In this document: positions 9,840-19,805 of the stretch, one piece after another
How positions within the stretch are numbered: position 1 is the first letter of the stretch
Layout: each line of letters opens with the position of its first letter
Assembly (NCBI GenBank): GCA_964242335.1
Contig: CAXTAY010000014.1
Span: forward strand, 24,790-88,789
Reading direction: 5' to 3'
DNA length: 64,000 nucleotides
Origin: Lichenicoccus sp964242335
Lineage (GTDB): Bacteria > Pseudomonadota > Alphaproteobacteria > Acetobacterales > Acetobacteraceae
Notes under the pieces: generated by a model
The model's input: the letters and a program-made list of their open reading frames with translations, nothing else
Databases searched by the model: none
What the model was told of the DNA's origin: nothing
Position numbers and translations under genes: made by a program

Positions 9840-10732
9840 CCGGGCTGTACACCCCCACCCTGAACCCTGAACGCCATGACGCCAGCGCGCGGATCCGCCT
9901 GCTGGTGTCCGACATCGACGGCACCCTGGTGACCAGCACCAAGCAGGTGACGCCGCGCGCGCTGGCGGCGGTGCATCGGCTGCGCGAGGCCTCCGTCCAG
10001 CTCGCCCTGGTCAGCAGCCGCCCGGCGCGCGGGATGGACATGTTCATCGCCCCGCTCGGCCTCGACACGCCGCGCGCGGGGCTGAACGGCGGCGAGATCC
10101 TGGCCCCCGACGGCACGGTGCTGGCGCAGCTGGCACTCGACGCCGACGTGGCGCGCCGGGTGGTGGAGGCGCTCGGCGAGCACGGGGTCGAGCCCTGGGT
10201 GTTCGCCGGCGGCGACTGGCTGGTGCTGGACGGGCCGGGGCGCCAGGCCGGTGGTGCCTATGTCGAGAAGGAGCGGCGCGCGGTGGGGATCGAGCCGATC
10301 GTGGTGCCGAGCTTCGAGGGCCACTACCACCGGATCGGCAAGATCATGGGATCGACCGCCGACTACCACCTGCTGGAGCGGGTGGAGATCAACCTGCAGA
10401 CCATGCTCGGCGACCGGGTCAACGCGCATCGCTCGCAGGCCTACTACCTCGACGTGACCCATCCCGACGCCAACAAGGGGAACGCAGCACTGCGCCTGGC
10501 GGAGCTGCTCGGCGTGCCCGCGGACGAGATGGCCTGCATCGGCGACATGGGCAACGACATCGCCATGCTCGACGTCGCCGGGCTCGCGATCGCGATGGGC
10601 AACGGGACCGCGGAAGTGCAGGCGGCGGCGCACTACGTGACCGACAGCAACGAGCAGGAGGGCTGGGCGCTGGCGGTCGAGCAGCTGCTGCTGCCGCGCA
10701 GCCGGGCTGCCGAAGCGGGAGCGGGACGATGA
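9836..10732 (+). CDS. Cof-type HAD hydrolase (first of a tandem pair)
   Basis: Haloacid-dehalogenase superfamily phosphatase of the Cof/YbiV class, 298 residues. Motif I is VSDIDGTLV (nucleophile and acid/base Asp), motif II lies around ALVSSRPARG, motif III in HPDANKGNAAL and motif IV in IGDMGNDIAMLDVAGLAIAMGN; a C2-type cap lies between. ATG 9836 overlaps the zwf stop (ATGA) and is preferred to an upstream in-frame start inside zwf. The substrate is unknown; such enzymes commonly act on sugar phosphates, and the position between zwf and pgl suggests clearing or repair of a pentose-phosphate intermediate. That role is inference. Confidence 0.9.
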   Translation: MTGLYTPTLNPERHDASARIRLLVSDIDGTLVTSTKQVTPRALAAVHRLREASVQLALVSSRPARGMDMFIAPLGLDTPRAGLNGGEILAPDGTVLAQLALDADVARRVVEALGEHGVEPWVFAGGDWLVLDGPGRQAGGAYVEKERRAVGIEPIVVPSFEGHYHRIGKIMGSTADYHLLERVEINLQTMLGDRVNAHRSQAYYLDVTHPDANKGNAALRLAELLGVPADEMACIGDMGNDIAMLDVAGLAIAMGNGTAEVQAAAHYVTDSNEQEGWALAVEQLLLPRSRAAEAGAGR

Positions 10733-11553
10733 GCGCAGAACCGATCGCGCTGGTGCTGGCGGATGTCGACGGCACGCTGGTGACCAAGGAGAAGCTCCTG
10801 ACCGAGCGCGCGATCCGCGCGGTGCAGGCGCTGCGGCAGCGCGGGATACGCTTCGCGATCACCAGCGGCCGGCCGCCCAAGGGCATGGAGATGGTCATCG
10901 CGCCGCTCGAGATCAGCGAGCCGATCGCCGGCTTCAACGGCGGGATGTTCGTCCAGCCCGACCTGTCGATCATCGAGGCGAGGACGCTGCCGCGCGAGGT
11001 GGCGGAGAGGACGGTAGCGCTGCTGCGCGAGCACAAGGTGGATGTCTGGGTGTACAGCGGCGAGGACTGGCTGGTGCCCGAAGCCAAGGGTCCGCACGTG
11101 GGGCGCGAGGAGTGGACGGTGAAGTTCCCGCCCAAGGTCGCGGCCGATTTCGGCGCCGCACTGGACGCGGCGGTCAAGATCGTCGGTGTCAGCGACGATC
11201 TCGACCTGATGGTGCGGTGCGAGAAGGAGGTGCAGGCGGCACTCGGCGACAGCGCCTCGGCGGCGCGCTCGCAGCCGTACTACATCGACGTGACCCACCC
11301 GCACGCCAACAAGGGCGACGTGCTGCAGTGGCTGTCGCAGCGGCTGGGCATCGCGACGAGCGCGATCGCGACCCTGGGCGACCAGCCCAACGACGTGCTG
11401 ATGTTCCGGCGCGGCGGCCTGTCGATCGCGATGGGCCAGGCCAGCGACGAGGTGAAGGCAGCCGCGACCTACGTCAGCGCCTCGTCCGAGGAGGAGGGCT
11501 TCGCCAAGGGCATCGAGCGGTTCGTGCTGGGCGACGAGGGAGTGGCGCTATGA
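10729..11553 (+). CDS. Cof-type HAD hydrolase (second of a tandem pair)
   Basis: 274-residue paralogue of the preceding gene, with the same motif set: LADVDGTLVTKEK, AITSGRPPKGMEM, DVTHPHANKGDVL and LGDQPNDVLMFRRGGLSIAMG. In the last motif Gly-Asp-Met-Gly-Asn-Asp of the neighbour is replaced by Gly-Asp-Gln-Pro-Asn-Asp, so the catalytic acidic residues are kept while the context differs. The start overlaps the preceding stop by four bases (ATGA) and its own stop overlaps the pgl start in the same way. Retention of two diverged copies within the operon suggests separate substrates; neither can be named from sequence. Confidence 0.9.
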   Translation: MSAEPIALVLADVDGTLVTKEKLLTERAIRAVQALRQRGIRFAITSGRPPKGMEMVIAPLEISEPIAGFNGGMFVQPDLSIIEARTLPREVAERTVALLREHKVDVWVYSGEDWLVPEAKGPHVGREEWTVKFPPKVAADFGAALDAAVKIVGVSDDLDLMVRCEKEVQAALGDSASAARSQPYYIDVTHPHANKGDVLQWLSQRLGIATSAIATLGDQPNDVLMFRRGGLSIAMGQASDEVKAAATYVSASSEEEGFAKGIERFVLGDEGVAL

Positions 11554-12281
11554 CCGGGGTCGGAGGCGGCGAGGTCTGGGTGCTGCCGGATGCCGAGGCG
11601 CTGGCGCAGCGGGCGGCGGCCTGGCTGACGGAGCGGGCGCTGGCGCATCGGGGCGTGTTCAGCATCGCGCTCTCCGGCGGCTCCACGCCGAAGCGGCTGT
11701 ACGAGATCCTCGCGAGCGCCGCCTTCAGGGACCGGTTTCCCTGGTCGCGCACCGCGCTGTTCTTCGGCGACGAGCGCTTCGTGCCGCCCGACGACGAGGC
11801 GAGCAACTACAACATGGTCAACCGCGCGCTGCTGTCGCAGGTCGAGGTGCCGTCCGAGCAAGTGCACCGGATGCCGACCGAGGGTGATCCCGACGCGGCG
11901 GCGCGCGCCTACCAGCGCGACCTGTGCGCCGCCTACGGCAGCGACCGCCTGGAGCCGGGACGTCCGCTGTTCGACGTGGTGCTGCTCGGGCTGGGCGAGA
12001 ACGGGCACACCGCCTCGCTGTTTCCCGGCACCCCGGTGCTGGAGGAGCGCCAGGCCTGGGTCGGCAGCTGCACCCCGCACGACGCGCCGCACCAGCGGCT
12101 GACCCTGACCTATCCGGCGATCGCCAGCAGCGCCACCGTGCTGTTCCTGGTGGCGGGTGCCGGCAAGCGGGAGGCGCTGGCGAAGGTGCGGGCCGGCGAC
12201 CCGGCGCAGCCGGCGTCGCACATCAGCACCGAGGGCACGCTGATCTGGGGCCTGGACGAAGCGGCGACGGCCAGTGACTGA
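11550..12281 (+). CDS. pgl: 6-phosphogluconolactonase
   Basis: Hydrolyses 6-phosphogluconolactone, the product of Zwf. 243 residues, normal for the DevB/SOL family. Diagnostic segments are SIALSGGSTPKRLYEIL, LFFGDERFVPPDDEASNYNM, GLGENGHTASLFPGTPVL and the C-terminal hydrophobic strand TVLFLVAGAGKREAL. The ATG at 11550 overlaps the preceding stop (ATGA). Long in-frame extensions into the upstream gene are rejected because they would overlap the HAD gene. Its end overlaps the rpiA GTG start by eight bases. Confidence 0.95.
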   Translation: MTGVGGGEVWVLPDAEALAQRAAAWLTERALAHRGVFSIALSGGSTPKRLYEILASAAFRDRFPWSRTALFFGDERFVPPDDEASNYNMVNRALLSQVEVPSEQVHRMPTEGDPDAAARAYQRDLCAAYGSDRLEPGRPLFDVVLLGLGENGHTASLFPGTPVLEERQAWVGSCTPHDAPHQRLTLTYPAIASSATVLFLVAGAGKREALAKVRAGDPAQPASHISTEGTLIWGLDEAATASD

Positions 12282-12978
12282 TCCGGAGGCGGCTGATCCG
12301 GCGACGCTGAAGCGCCAGGTCGGCGAGCGGGCGGCCTCGCTGGTCGAGGAGGGCATGGTGGTGGGGCTCGGCACCGGCTCGACCGCCGCCTTCGTCATCG
12401 ACGCACTCGGCCGCCGCTGGTCGGAGGGGCTGCGCTTCGTGGCGATCGCCACCTCCGAGCGCAGCGCCGCGCAGGCAGCGGGACTGGGCATCGCGCTCTC
12501 CGGCTTCGCCGCGCACGGCGAGATCGACCTCACCATCGACGGCGCAGACGAGATCGAGCGCGGCACGCTCAACCTGATCAAGGGGCTGGGCGGCGCGCTG
12601 CTGCGCGAGAAGATCGTGGCGGCGGCGAGCCGGCGGCTGGTGATCATCGCCGACGACCGCAAGATGGTCGAGCATCTGGGCGAGCATACGCCGGTGCCGG
12701 TGGAGGTGACGCCGTTCGGCTGGGAGATCGCGGCCGCGCGCCTCGGCCGGATCGGCGGCCGGGTGGCGCCGCGGCGCGACGCCGGCGGATCGCTGTTCGT
12801 CACCGACGGCGGCAACATGATCCTGGACTGCCATTTCGGCGTGATCGGGGACCCGGCATCGCTCGAACGGCGGATCGGCGAGATCGTCGGCGTGATCGAG
12901 AGCGGGCTGTTCATCGGGCGCGCCGCGCTGGCCCTGGTCGGGAGCACGCACGGCATCGTGCAGTACGAGCCGGCATGA
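12274..12978 (+). CDS. rpiA: ribose-5-phosphate isomerase A
   Basis: Interconverts ribulose-5-phosphate and ribose-5-phosphate. 234 residues with the RpiA signatures VGLGTGSTAAFVIDALGRR, DLTIDGADEIE, KGLGGALLREKIVA (catalytic Glu/Lys region) and the C-terminal NMILDCHFG and GLFIG. It starts at GTG 12274 inside the end of pgl and ends in an ATGA overlap with gntK, so it is translationally coupled on both sides. Confidence 0.95.
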   Translation: MTDPEAADPATLKRQVGERAASLVEEGMVVGLGTGSTAAFVIDALGRRWSEGLRFVAIATSERSAAQAAGLGIALSGFAAHGEIDLTIDGADEIERGTLNLIKGLGGALLREKIVAAASRRLVIIADDRKMVEHLGEHTPVPVEVTPFGWEIAAARLGRIGGRVAPRRDAGGSLFVTDGGNMILDCHFGVIGDPASLERRIGEIVGVIESGLFIGRAALALVGSTHGIVQYEPA

Positions 12979-13508
12979 GCGACCTCATCAAGCCGCGCGT
13001 GCTGGTGGTGATGGGCGTGTCCGGCTCCGGCAAGAGCAGCGTCGCCGAGATCCTGCGCGACCGGCTCGGCTGGGCGTTCCAGGAGGGCGACCAGCTGCAC
13101 TCGAAGGAGAACGTGGCGAAGATGTCGGCGGGCATCCCGCTGACCGACGAGGATCGCGAGCCTTGGCTCGATAGCTGCGCGCGATGGATCCGCGCCCGCA
13201 TCGATGCCGGGCAGGGCGGCCTGCTGACCTGCTCGGCGCTGAAGCATGCCTATCGCCGGCGTCTCGGCGAAGGCAATCCGGGCCTGTGGTTCCTGTACCT
13301 CAAGGTGTCAGAGGAGGTGCTGCAGGAACGGCTGGCGCAGCGGCGCGGCCACTACATGCCGGCGTCGCTGCTGAGCAGTCAGCTGCGCACGCTGGAGGTG
13401 CCGACGGACGACGAGCCGGCGATGATCGTGCCGGTGGAGCGCACGGTCGAGGAGACGGTCGCCGACGTGATCGCCGACCTCAGGCGGCTGGACGCGTCGG
13501 AGGCCTGA
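12975..13508 (+). CDS. gntK: gluconokinase
   Basis: Phosphorylates gluconate to 6-phosphogluconate, the substrate of Gnd. 177 residues, typical of the GntK/IdnK P-loop family: MGVSGSGKSSVAEILRDRLG (Walker A), GWAFQEGDQLHSKENVAKMSAGIPLTDEDREPWL split over the substrate loop, and CSALKHAYRR. Its presence at the end of a pentose-phosphate operon fits an organism that makes gluconate in the periplasm with membrane dehydrogenases and reassimilates it through this pathway, as acetic acid bacteria do; that link is inference. Confidence 0.94.
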   Translation: MSDLIKPRVLVVMGVSGSGKSSVAEILRDRLGWAFQEGDQLHSKENVAKMSAGIPLTDEDREPWLDSCARWIRARIDAGQGGLLTCSALKHAYRRRLGEGNPGLWFLYLKVSEEVLQERLAQRRGHYMPASLLSSQLRTLEVPTDDEPAMIVPVERTVEETVADVIADLRRLDASEA

Positions 13509-13514
13509 GCCTCG

Positions 13515-14018
13515 ATGGCGGACGCGACGGCGCACGCGACCCGGGTCTACGTCGATGCCGACGCCTGCCCGGTCAAGAACGAGATCTACCGCGTGGCGGA
13601 ACGCTACCGGGTGCAGGTGCTGGTGGTCTCGAACAGCCTGATCGCGGTGCCGGTCTCTCCGCTGGTCGAGCGCGTGGTGGTGGAGAGCGGACCGGACGTG
13701 GCGGACGGGTGGATCGCCGACCGCGCCCGGCCGGGCGACGTGGTGATCACCGCCGACGTGCCGCTGGCGGCGCGCTGCGTCAAGGCCGGTGCCGCGGTGC
13801 TGGCGCCGACCGGCCGGCTGTTCGACGAGTCCGCGATCGGCATGGCGCTGGCGACGCGCAACCTGATGGACGACCTGCGCTCCGCCGGGCAGGTGACCGG
13901 CGGCCCGAGGCCGTTCACCGCCAAGGACCGCTCGGCGTTCCTCGCCGCCCTCGACCTCGCGATCAACCGAGCGCGACGCGGGCCGGCGCCCGTGCTGCGA
14001 CGGGTCGCTCCTTCCTGA
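13515..14018 (+). CDS. UPF0178 / DUF188 (YaiI/YqxD family) protein
   Basis: 167-residue member of the YaiI/YqxD family. The N-terminal signature is VYVDADACPVKNEIYRVAER; further conserved parts are VVVESGPDVADGWIADRARPGD, VITADVPLAARCVKAGA and the ending RPFTAKDRSAFLAALD. The acidic residues arranged in D-x-D-A and later Asp positions resemble PIN/NYN-like nuclease folds, but activity has not been shown to my knowledge. It follows gntK after six bases and ends the plus-strand operon, immediately before a hairpin-rich repeat. Confidence 0.9.
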   Translation: MADATAHATRVYVDADACPVKNEIYRVAERYRVQVLVVSNSLIAVPVSPLVERVVVESGPDVADGWIADRARPGDVVITADVPLAARCVKAGAAVLAPTGRLFDESAIGMALATRNLMDDLRSAGQVTGGPRPFTAKDRSAFLAALDLAINRARRGPAPVLRRVAPS

Positions 14019-14025
14019 AGGCAGG

Positions 14026-14130
14026 CAAGGGCTTCGCCCTTGACCCACTGGGGCCGAGGGCCCCAGACCCCTAAACTGACGGATTTCAAAGGCTTCGCCT
14101 TTGATGGGGTTCAAGGGGCAAAGCCCCTTG
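14026..14130. repeat. modular hairpin repeat, copy A
   Basis: Four near-perfect hairpins in a row between converging genes: CAAGGGC-TTC-GCCCTTG (14026-14042), CTGGGGCC-GAG-GGCCCCAG (14048-14066), CAAAGGC-TTC-GCCTTTG (14087-14103) and CAAGGGGC-AAA-GCCCCTTG (14112-14130). Related copies occur at 34363-34430, 36236-36348 and 44891-45000. The position past both 3' ends suggests a transcription terminator or REP-like element; there are no T-tracts. Confidence 0.85.
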
Positions 14131-14135
14131 CCTCG

Positions 14136-15133
<998 letters not shown>

Positions 15134-15137
<4 letters not shown>

Positions 15138-16093
15138 GCCGCGAGCACGCAGGCGATGTCCTGCGCGCCGCGCCGCAGCAGCGCCGGCCGCACCGCACAG
15201 GCATCGTGGGCGTGGGCGCAGCGCGGCTGGAACGGGCAGCCTTCCGGCCGCGCCGCGGGGCTCGGCGGTTGTCCCGGGATCGAGGGCAGGCGGGCCGGCC
15301 GCAGCCCGCGCAGCGGCGGGATCGAGGCCAGCAGCGCGCTGGTGTAGGGGTGGCCGGGGGCGGCGAAGATCGCCTCGGTCGGGCCGCGTTCGGCGACGGT
15401 GCCGGCGTACAGCACCAGCGTGCGGTCGCAGGTCTCGGCGACGACGCCCATGTCGTGGGTGATCAGCAGCACCGAGGAGCCGAAATCGCGCTTGAGGCCG
15501 CGCAGCAGCTCCAGGATCTGCGCCTGCACCGTCACGTCCAGCGCCGTGGTCGGCTCGTCGGCGATCAGCAGGGCGGGATTGCACGACAGCGCCATGGCGA
15601 TCATCGCGCGCTGCCGCAGGCCGCCGGAGAGCTGGTGCGGATAGCGGTCGGCGGCGCGCCTCGGGTCGGGCACGCCCATCTGCTGCAGCAGGTCGACGGT
15701 GCGCGCGCGCGCACCGGCGTGGCTCAGGCGCTCGTGGGCGCGGATCTGCTCGTCGATCTGCCAGCCGATCGTGTGCACCGGGGTCAGGGCGGTCATCGGG
15801 TCCTGGAAGATCATGGCGATCTCGCGGCCGCGCAGGCGGCGCAGCGCGCGCGGCGGCAGGCCGAGCAGCTCACGGCCGCGGAAGCGCACCGAGCCGGTGA
15901 TCCGCGCGCCGGGCGCATCGATCAGGCCCATCACCGCGAGTGCGGTCATGCTCTTGCCCGATCCGGACTCGCCGACGATGCCGAGGATCTCGCGCTCGCC
16001 CACCGAGAAGCAGAGCCCCTCGACGATACGCACCATGCGGCCGCGGGCGCTGGGCAGGGCGATGGTCAGGTCGGTGATCTCGAGCAGGGACAT
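15134..16093 (-). CDS. peptide-type ABC transporter, ATP-binding protein (OppD/DppD-like)
   Basis: 319 residues. Walker A GESGSGKSM, Q-loop MIFQDPMTALTP, signature LSGGLRQRAMIAMAL, Walker B LLIADEPTTALDVT, H-loop LITHDMGVVAE, and the C-terminal oligopeptide ABC region RPEGCPFQPRCAHAHDAC with the four-Cys pattern. It pairs with the OppF-like ATPase encoded next to it. It begins seven bases after the OppB-like permease and ends in a GTGA overlap. Confidence 0.93.
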
Positions 16094-16100
16094 GGCTCGC

Positions 16101-17075
16101 TCAGCGCCCGTCGCGGATGCGCGGGTCGAGGAACAGATAGAGGATGTCGACCAGCGCGTTCGCCAGCACGACGAAGAAGGCGGAGTACATCACGGTGGCC
16201 ATGATCAGCGGCAGGTCGAGGTTGGACAGCGCCTGGTAGGTCAGCCGGCCCACTCCCTGCAGGCCGAACACCACCTCGGTGAGCAGCGCGCCGCCGCCGA
16301 CCAGCTGCGCGAAATCGAGCCCGAACAGCGAGACGAAGGTGATCATCGAGGTGCGCAGGCCATGCCGGAACAGCACCCGGCTCGCCGACAGGCCCTTGGC
16401 CTGCGCGGTGCGCATGAAGTCCTCGCTGTAGGCGGCGACCAGGTCGGCGCGCAGCACCCGGCCGTAGATGCCGATGAACAGCACCGCGAGCGTGACCCAC
16501 GGGATCACCAGCGCCTTGAACCAGCCCCACGGATCCTCGGTCAGCGGCACGTAGCCCAGCCCCGGCACCCAGGAGAACATCCAGGTGTCGTGCAGGCGGC
16601 TCTGGGTGACCAGGTTGATCACCTCGCCGAGCCAGAACACCGGCATCGAGATGCCGATCAGGCCCAGCATCATCAGGCCGCGGTCGATCCAGGAGCCGCG
16701 GGTGGCGGTGGCGAGCGTGCCCATGGCGACCGAGGCCAGCACCCAGACGATGGCGGCGCCGACAACCAGGGAGAGGGTGACGGGGGCCGCGCGTATCACC
16801 TCCGGCACCACCCGCTCGCCGTGATCGACGAAGGAGGTGAGGTCGCGGCTGACGAACAGCTTGTCCATCATGCGCGCGTACTGCACCGGCAGCGACCGGT
16901 CGAAGCCGTACTCGTGGCGAACCAGGGCGAGCGTCGCGGCCGAGGCGTTGCGTCCGGCGATGCGAGCGGTGGGGTCGGAGCCGGGGGTCGCGAAGAACAC
17001 CGCGAACACCAGCACGCTGATGCCGAACAGCACGAAGACCGTCTGGCCGAGGCGACGCAGGAAGGCCGCCACCAT
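16101..17075 (-). CDS. peptide-type ABC transporter permease (OppB/DppB-like)
   Basis: 324-residue membrane protein of the binding-protein-dependent permease class. The N-terminus FLRRLGQTVFVLFGISVLVF is the usual first membrane segment of OppB homologues; a large periplasmic loop (YGFDRSLPVQYARMM) and several more hydrophobic segments follow. The EAA-type cytoplasmic loop is around RTAQAKGLSASRVLFRHGLR. ATG 17075 lies 13 bases after the OppC-like gene. Confidence 0.92.
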   Translation of the reverse strand: MVAAFLRRLGQTVFVLFGISVLVFAVFFATPGSDPTARIAGRNASAATLALVRHEYGFDRSLPVQYARMMDKLFVSRDLTSFVDHGERVVPEVIRAAPVTLSLVVGAAIVWVLASVAMGTLATATRGSWIDRGLMMLGLIGISMPVFWLGEVINLVTQSRLHDTWMFSWVPGLGYVPLTEDPWGWFKALVIPWVTLAVLFIGIYGRVLRADLVAAYSEDFMRTAQAKGLSASRVLFRHGLRTSMITFVSLFGLDFAQLVGGGALLTEVVFGLQGVGRLTYQALSNLDLPLIMATVMYSAFFVVLANALVDILYLFLDPRIRDGR

Positions 17076-17088
17076 CAGGCGCGCACCA

Positions 17089-18105
17089 TCACTCTCGCCG
17101 CCGATTGGCGTCGCGCACGTCGAGCGCGTCGCGCAGCCCGTCGCCGAGCAGGTTGAGTGCCAGCACGGTGAGCACGATGGCCAGCCCCGGCGCGAAGGCC
17201 ACCATCGGACGGGTGTAGATCAGGCCCTCGCCGTCCTGGATGATGGTGCCCCAGCTCGCCGCCGGCGCCTGCACGCCGATCGAGAGGAAGGAGAGGGCGG
17301 ACTCCGCCAGCATCGCCAGTGCCATCAGCAGCGGCGCCAGCACGATCAGCGTGCCGGAGACGTTGGGCAGGATGTCGCGCAGCAGGATGCGCGAGCGCGA
17401 CGCCCCGAGGCCGCGCGCGGCGAGCACGAACTCGCTGTGCCGCAGCGACAGCACGCGGCCGCGGATCGGGCGCGCCGCGTAGGGGACGTAGACCAGCGCG
17501 ATGATGCAGATCGGCAGGACCAGGTTGTCGGACTCGATGGTGAGCGGCCCCAGGCGCAACCCCTGGCTGATGGTGACGATCGAGAGCGAGATCGCGAACA
17601 GGTAGACCGGCACGGCCCACATGATGTCCATCAGTCGCGACAGCACGGCGTCGACGACGCCGCCGAAGAAGCCGGAGATTATGCCGACCGCGGCGGCCAT
17701 GACGATGCAGATCAGGGTGGCGGCGGCGCTGATCAGCAGCGAGTTGCGGCCGCCATAGAGCAGGCGCGCCATCACGTCCCGACCCTGGCCGTCCGAGCCG
17801 AGCAGGTAGGCGGACGCGCGCCAGGTCGGCCCGATCGGGGTGAGGCCGAGATGCAGCCGGTTGGCGTTGGGCTGCATCACCGCGATCTCGCGCCCGTCGA
17901 GAGTCACCGTGGCGGCGATGTCGGCGTCGAACGGGTCGGTGTGGGCGAGACGCTGCGCGTAGAGCGGTGCGGCGAGGCAGGCGAGCACGATCAGCAGCAG
18001 GGCGCCGAGCGCGGTCATCGCGGCGCCGTCGCGGGCGAGCGCACGGGCGGCGGTGGCCCAGGGGCCGTTGCCCGCCCTCGCGGCATCGCTCACCGCATGC
18101 CTCAC
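17089..18105 (-). CDS. peptide-type ABC transporter permease (OppC/DppC-like)
   Basis: 338-residue second permease. The first membrane segment is MTALGALLLIVLACLAAPLY; the conserved LLGSDGQGRDVMARLLYGGRNSL and the EAA loop FVLAARGLGASRSRILLRDILPN identify the OppC/DppC group. I place the start at GTG 18105 because this gives a four-base GTGA overlap with the upstream binding-protein gene, in keeping with the rest of the operon; GTG 18093 is an alternative. The frame is open much farther upstream, but that region belongs to the binding protein. Confidence 0.9.
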   Translation of the reverse strand: MRHAVSDAARAGNGPWATAARALARDGAAMTALGALLLIVLACLAAPLYAQRLAHTDPFDADIAATVTLDGREIAVMQPNANRLHLGLTPIGPTWRASAYLLGSDGQGRDVMARLLYGGRNSLLISAAATLICIVMAAAVGIISGFFGGVVDAVLSRLMDIMWAVPVYLFAISLSIVTISQGLRLGPLTIESDNLVLPICIIALVYVPYAARPIRGRVLSLRHSEFVLAARGLGASRSRILLRDILPNVSGTLIVLAPLLMALAMLAESALSFLSIGVQAPAASWGTIIQDGEGLIYTRPMVAFAPGLAIVLTVLALNLLGDGLRDALDVRDANRRRE

Positions 18106-19805
18106 TGCACCCAGACCTGGGAGAACAGCATGTGGTAGAGCAGCGTGTAGGTGTAGTGGCCGAGCCGGGCGGAGACGAAGTCGACATATTTGAACTGGAT
18201 CAGCGGCGCCGCGGCGGCGGTCTGCATGATCTGTCGGCTCACCTGCGACCAGAGTGCCGTGCCCGCCGCCGGATCGGTGGCGGAGACGCGTGCTGCGCGG
18301 TCGATGGTGTCCTGGATCGCACGGTCGCACAGGCCGGAGATGTTGATCGAGGAATCCGAGCCCGGGTGGAAGTTCTCGCAGCCGAACAGGTCGTCGAGGA
18401 AGTTCGAGGGTGCGGGGTAGTCGGCGAACCAGTCGGTCAGGCTGATCTGCACCTTGTTCCCGGTGTTCTGGATGTAGGTGAACTCGATCGCGTCGGTGAC
18501 GAACTTGACCGTGGTGTCGTAGCCGATCTGGCGCAGCGTGTTCTGCAGGTAGATCCCCATCGAGACGTCGATGGCGCGGTTGGGCACGATCAGCGTGACC
18601 TTCGCCCCCCTGGTGCCGCTGTGCGCGACCAGCGCGCGGGCGCGGTCGAGGTCGGGCTTCTGCCAGGCCGCGACCGGATGCCCGGCATCGGCGCCTCGGC
18701 TGTACGCGCACTGGCCGCTGCGGCCGGGAATGCCGGTCGGCACCATCTCGCACAGCGGCTCGGCGACCGCGCCACCGCCGTAGAAGATCGCCATCGCGGT
18801 GCGGTTGACCGCGTAGTTGACCGCCTGGCGCGCCTCGAGCTTGTCGAACGGTGCGAGGTTGACGTTCATCGGCATGTAGAAGATCGCGAACAGCGGCTGG
18901 ATGTGCACCCGCCCGGTGTAGCGGTCGCCGAGTTCGCCGAGCCGGTCGAGCGGCTTGTTGTTGAACATCCAGTCATAGTTGCCGTTCTCGACCGCCGTGG
19001 TCTCGGCCTCGTCGGTGAGGCCGAAATCGTAGCTTATGCGATCGACATAGCCCTCGGGCTGGGCGAGCGGGTTCCAGAGACGGAAATACGGGTTCCGCTC
19101 CAGCGTCATGCCGTGGTTCGGATCGAAGGCGGTGATCCGGTATGGCCCCGTCGCGGCGGCGGGCACGTTGCCGAGATCCCTGAGCGGGGTGTCGGCCGGC
19201 ACGATGGAGGCGTGCGGCATCGCGAGCTTGTCGAAGAACTCGCCGTCCGGCTGCACCAGGTGGAAGGTGACGGTGCCGGCACGGTCGTCGGCCTCGACGC
19301 CGCCGGCGAGCGTGCAGTGCGACGGATCCTTGAGGCACAGGTTCGCGCCGACGATGCCGCCGTAGAAGCTGCCGGCGGTGGGGCTGCCGACCTTGAAGAT
19401 CCGCCGCATGGTGGCCAGCACGTCGGTCGGCGTCAGCAGCCGCCCGGTGGAGAAGCGGACGCCCGGATACAGGTGGAACACGTAGGTGCGGCCGCCGTCA
19501 GTCGGCACCGGCAGCGCGTCGGCGAGATCCGGCACGATGGTGGCGCTGCCCGGGCCGTCGACCTTGGCGAAGCTGGTCAGGCCGTCATTGGTGACCGCGA
19601 ACACCTGCGCGTTGGTGCTGACATAGTTGATCTGCGGATCCAGCGTGCCGCCGGAGGCGTCGGCGGTCAGGCGCAGCGTGCCGCCGCGATGCTGCGGCTG
19701 ATACGGCGCGGGCTGCAGCGGCTCGCCGCGCGCCTGCCCGGCCATGCACAGCGCCGCCAACGCGAGGCAGGCGGGCTGCAGGCGCTTCGCCGTCGCCGAG
19801 GTCAA
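18102..19805 (-). CDS. peptide-type ABC transporter substrate-binding protein (family 5)
   Basis: 567-residue periplasmic solute-binding protein. A signal peptide is evident (ACLALAALCMAGQARGEP), followed by the family-5 beginning RGGTLRLTADASGGTLDPQ and motifs such as VFHLYPGVRFSTGRLLTPTD and YFRLWNPLAQPEGYVDRI. Four Cys pairs in the second half (for example LCEMVP...QCAYSRG and FGCENF...GLCDRA) suggest disulfides. It starts at TTG 19805, overlapping the SCO gene stop (TTGA). The ligand is unknown; family 5 takes peptides, nickel, glutathione or opines. Coupling to a SCO copper protein upstream is unusual and may be only organisational. Confidence 0.92.
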   Translation of the reverse strand: MTSATAKRLQPACLALAALCMAGQARGEPLQPAPYQPQHRGGTLRLTADASGGTLDPQINYVSTNAQVFAVTNDGLTSFAKVDGPGSATIVPDLADALPVPTDGGRTYVFHLYPGVRFSTGRLLTPTDVLATMRRIFKVGSPTAGSFYGGIVGANLCLKDPSHCTLAGGVEADDRAGTVTFHLVQPDGEFFDKLAMPHASIVPADTPLRDLGNVPAAATGPYRITAFDPNHGMTLERNPYFRLWNPLAQPEGYVDRISYDFGLTDEAETTAVENGNYDWMFNNKPLDRLGELGDRYTGRVHIQPLFAIFYMPMNVNLAPFDKLEARQAVNYAVNRTAMAIFYGGGAVAEPLCEMVPTGIPGRSGQCAYSRGADAGHPVAAWQKPDLDRARALVAHSGTRGAKVTLIVPNRAIDVSMGIYLQNTLRQIGYDTTVKFVTDAIEFTYIQNTGNKVQISLTDWFADYPAPSNFLDDLFGCENFHPGSDSSINISGLCDRAIQDTIDRAARVSATDPAAGTALWSQVSRQIMQTAAAAPLIQFKYVDFVSARLGHYTYTLLYHMLFSQVWVQ

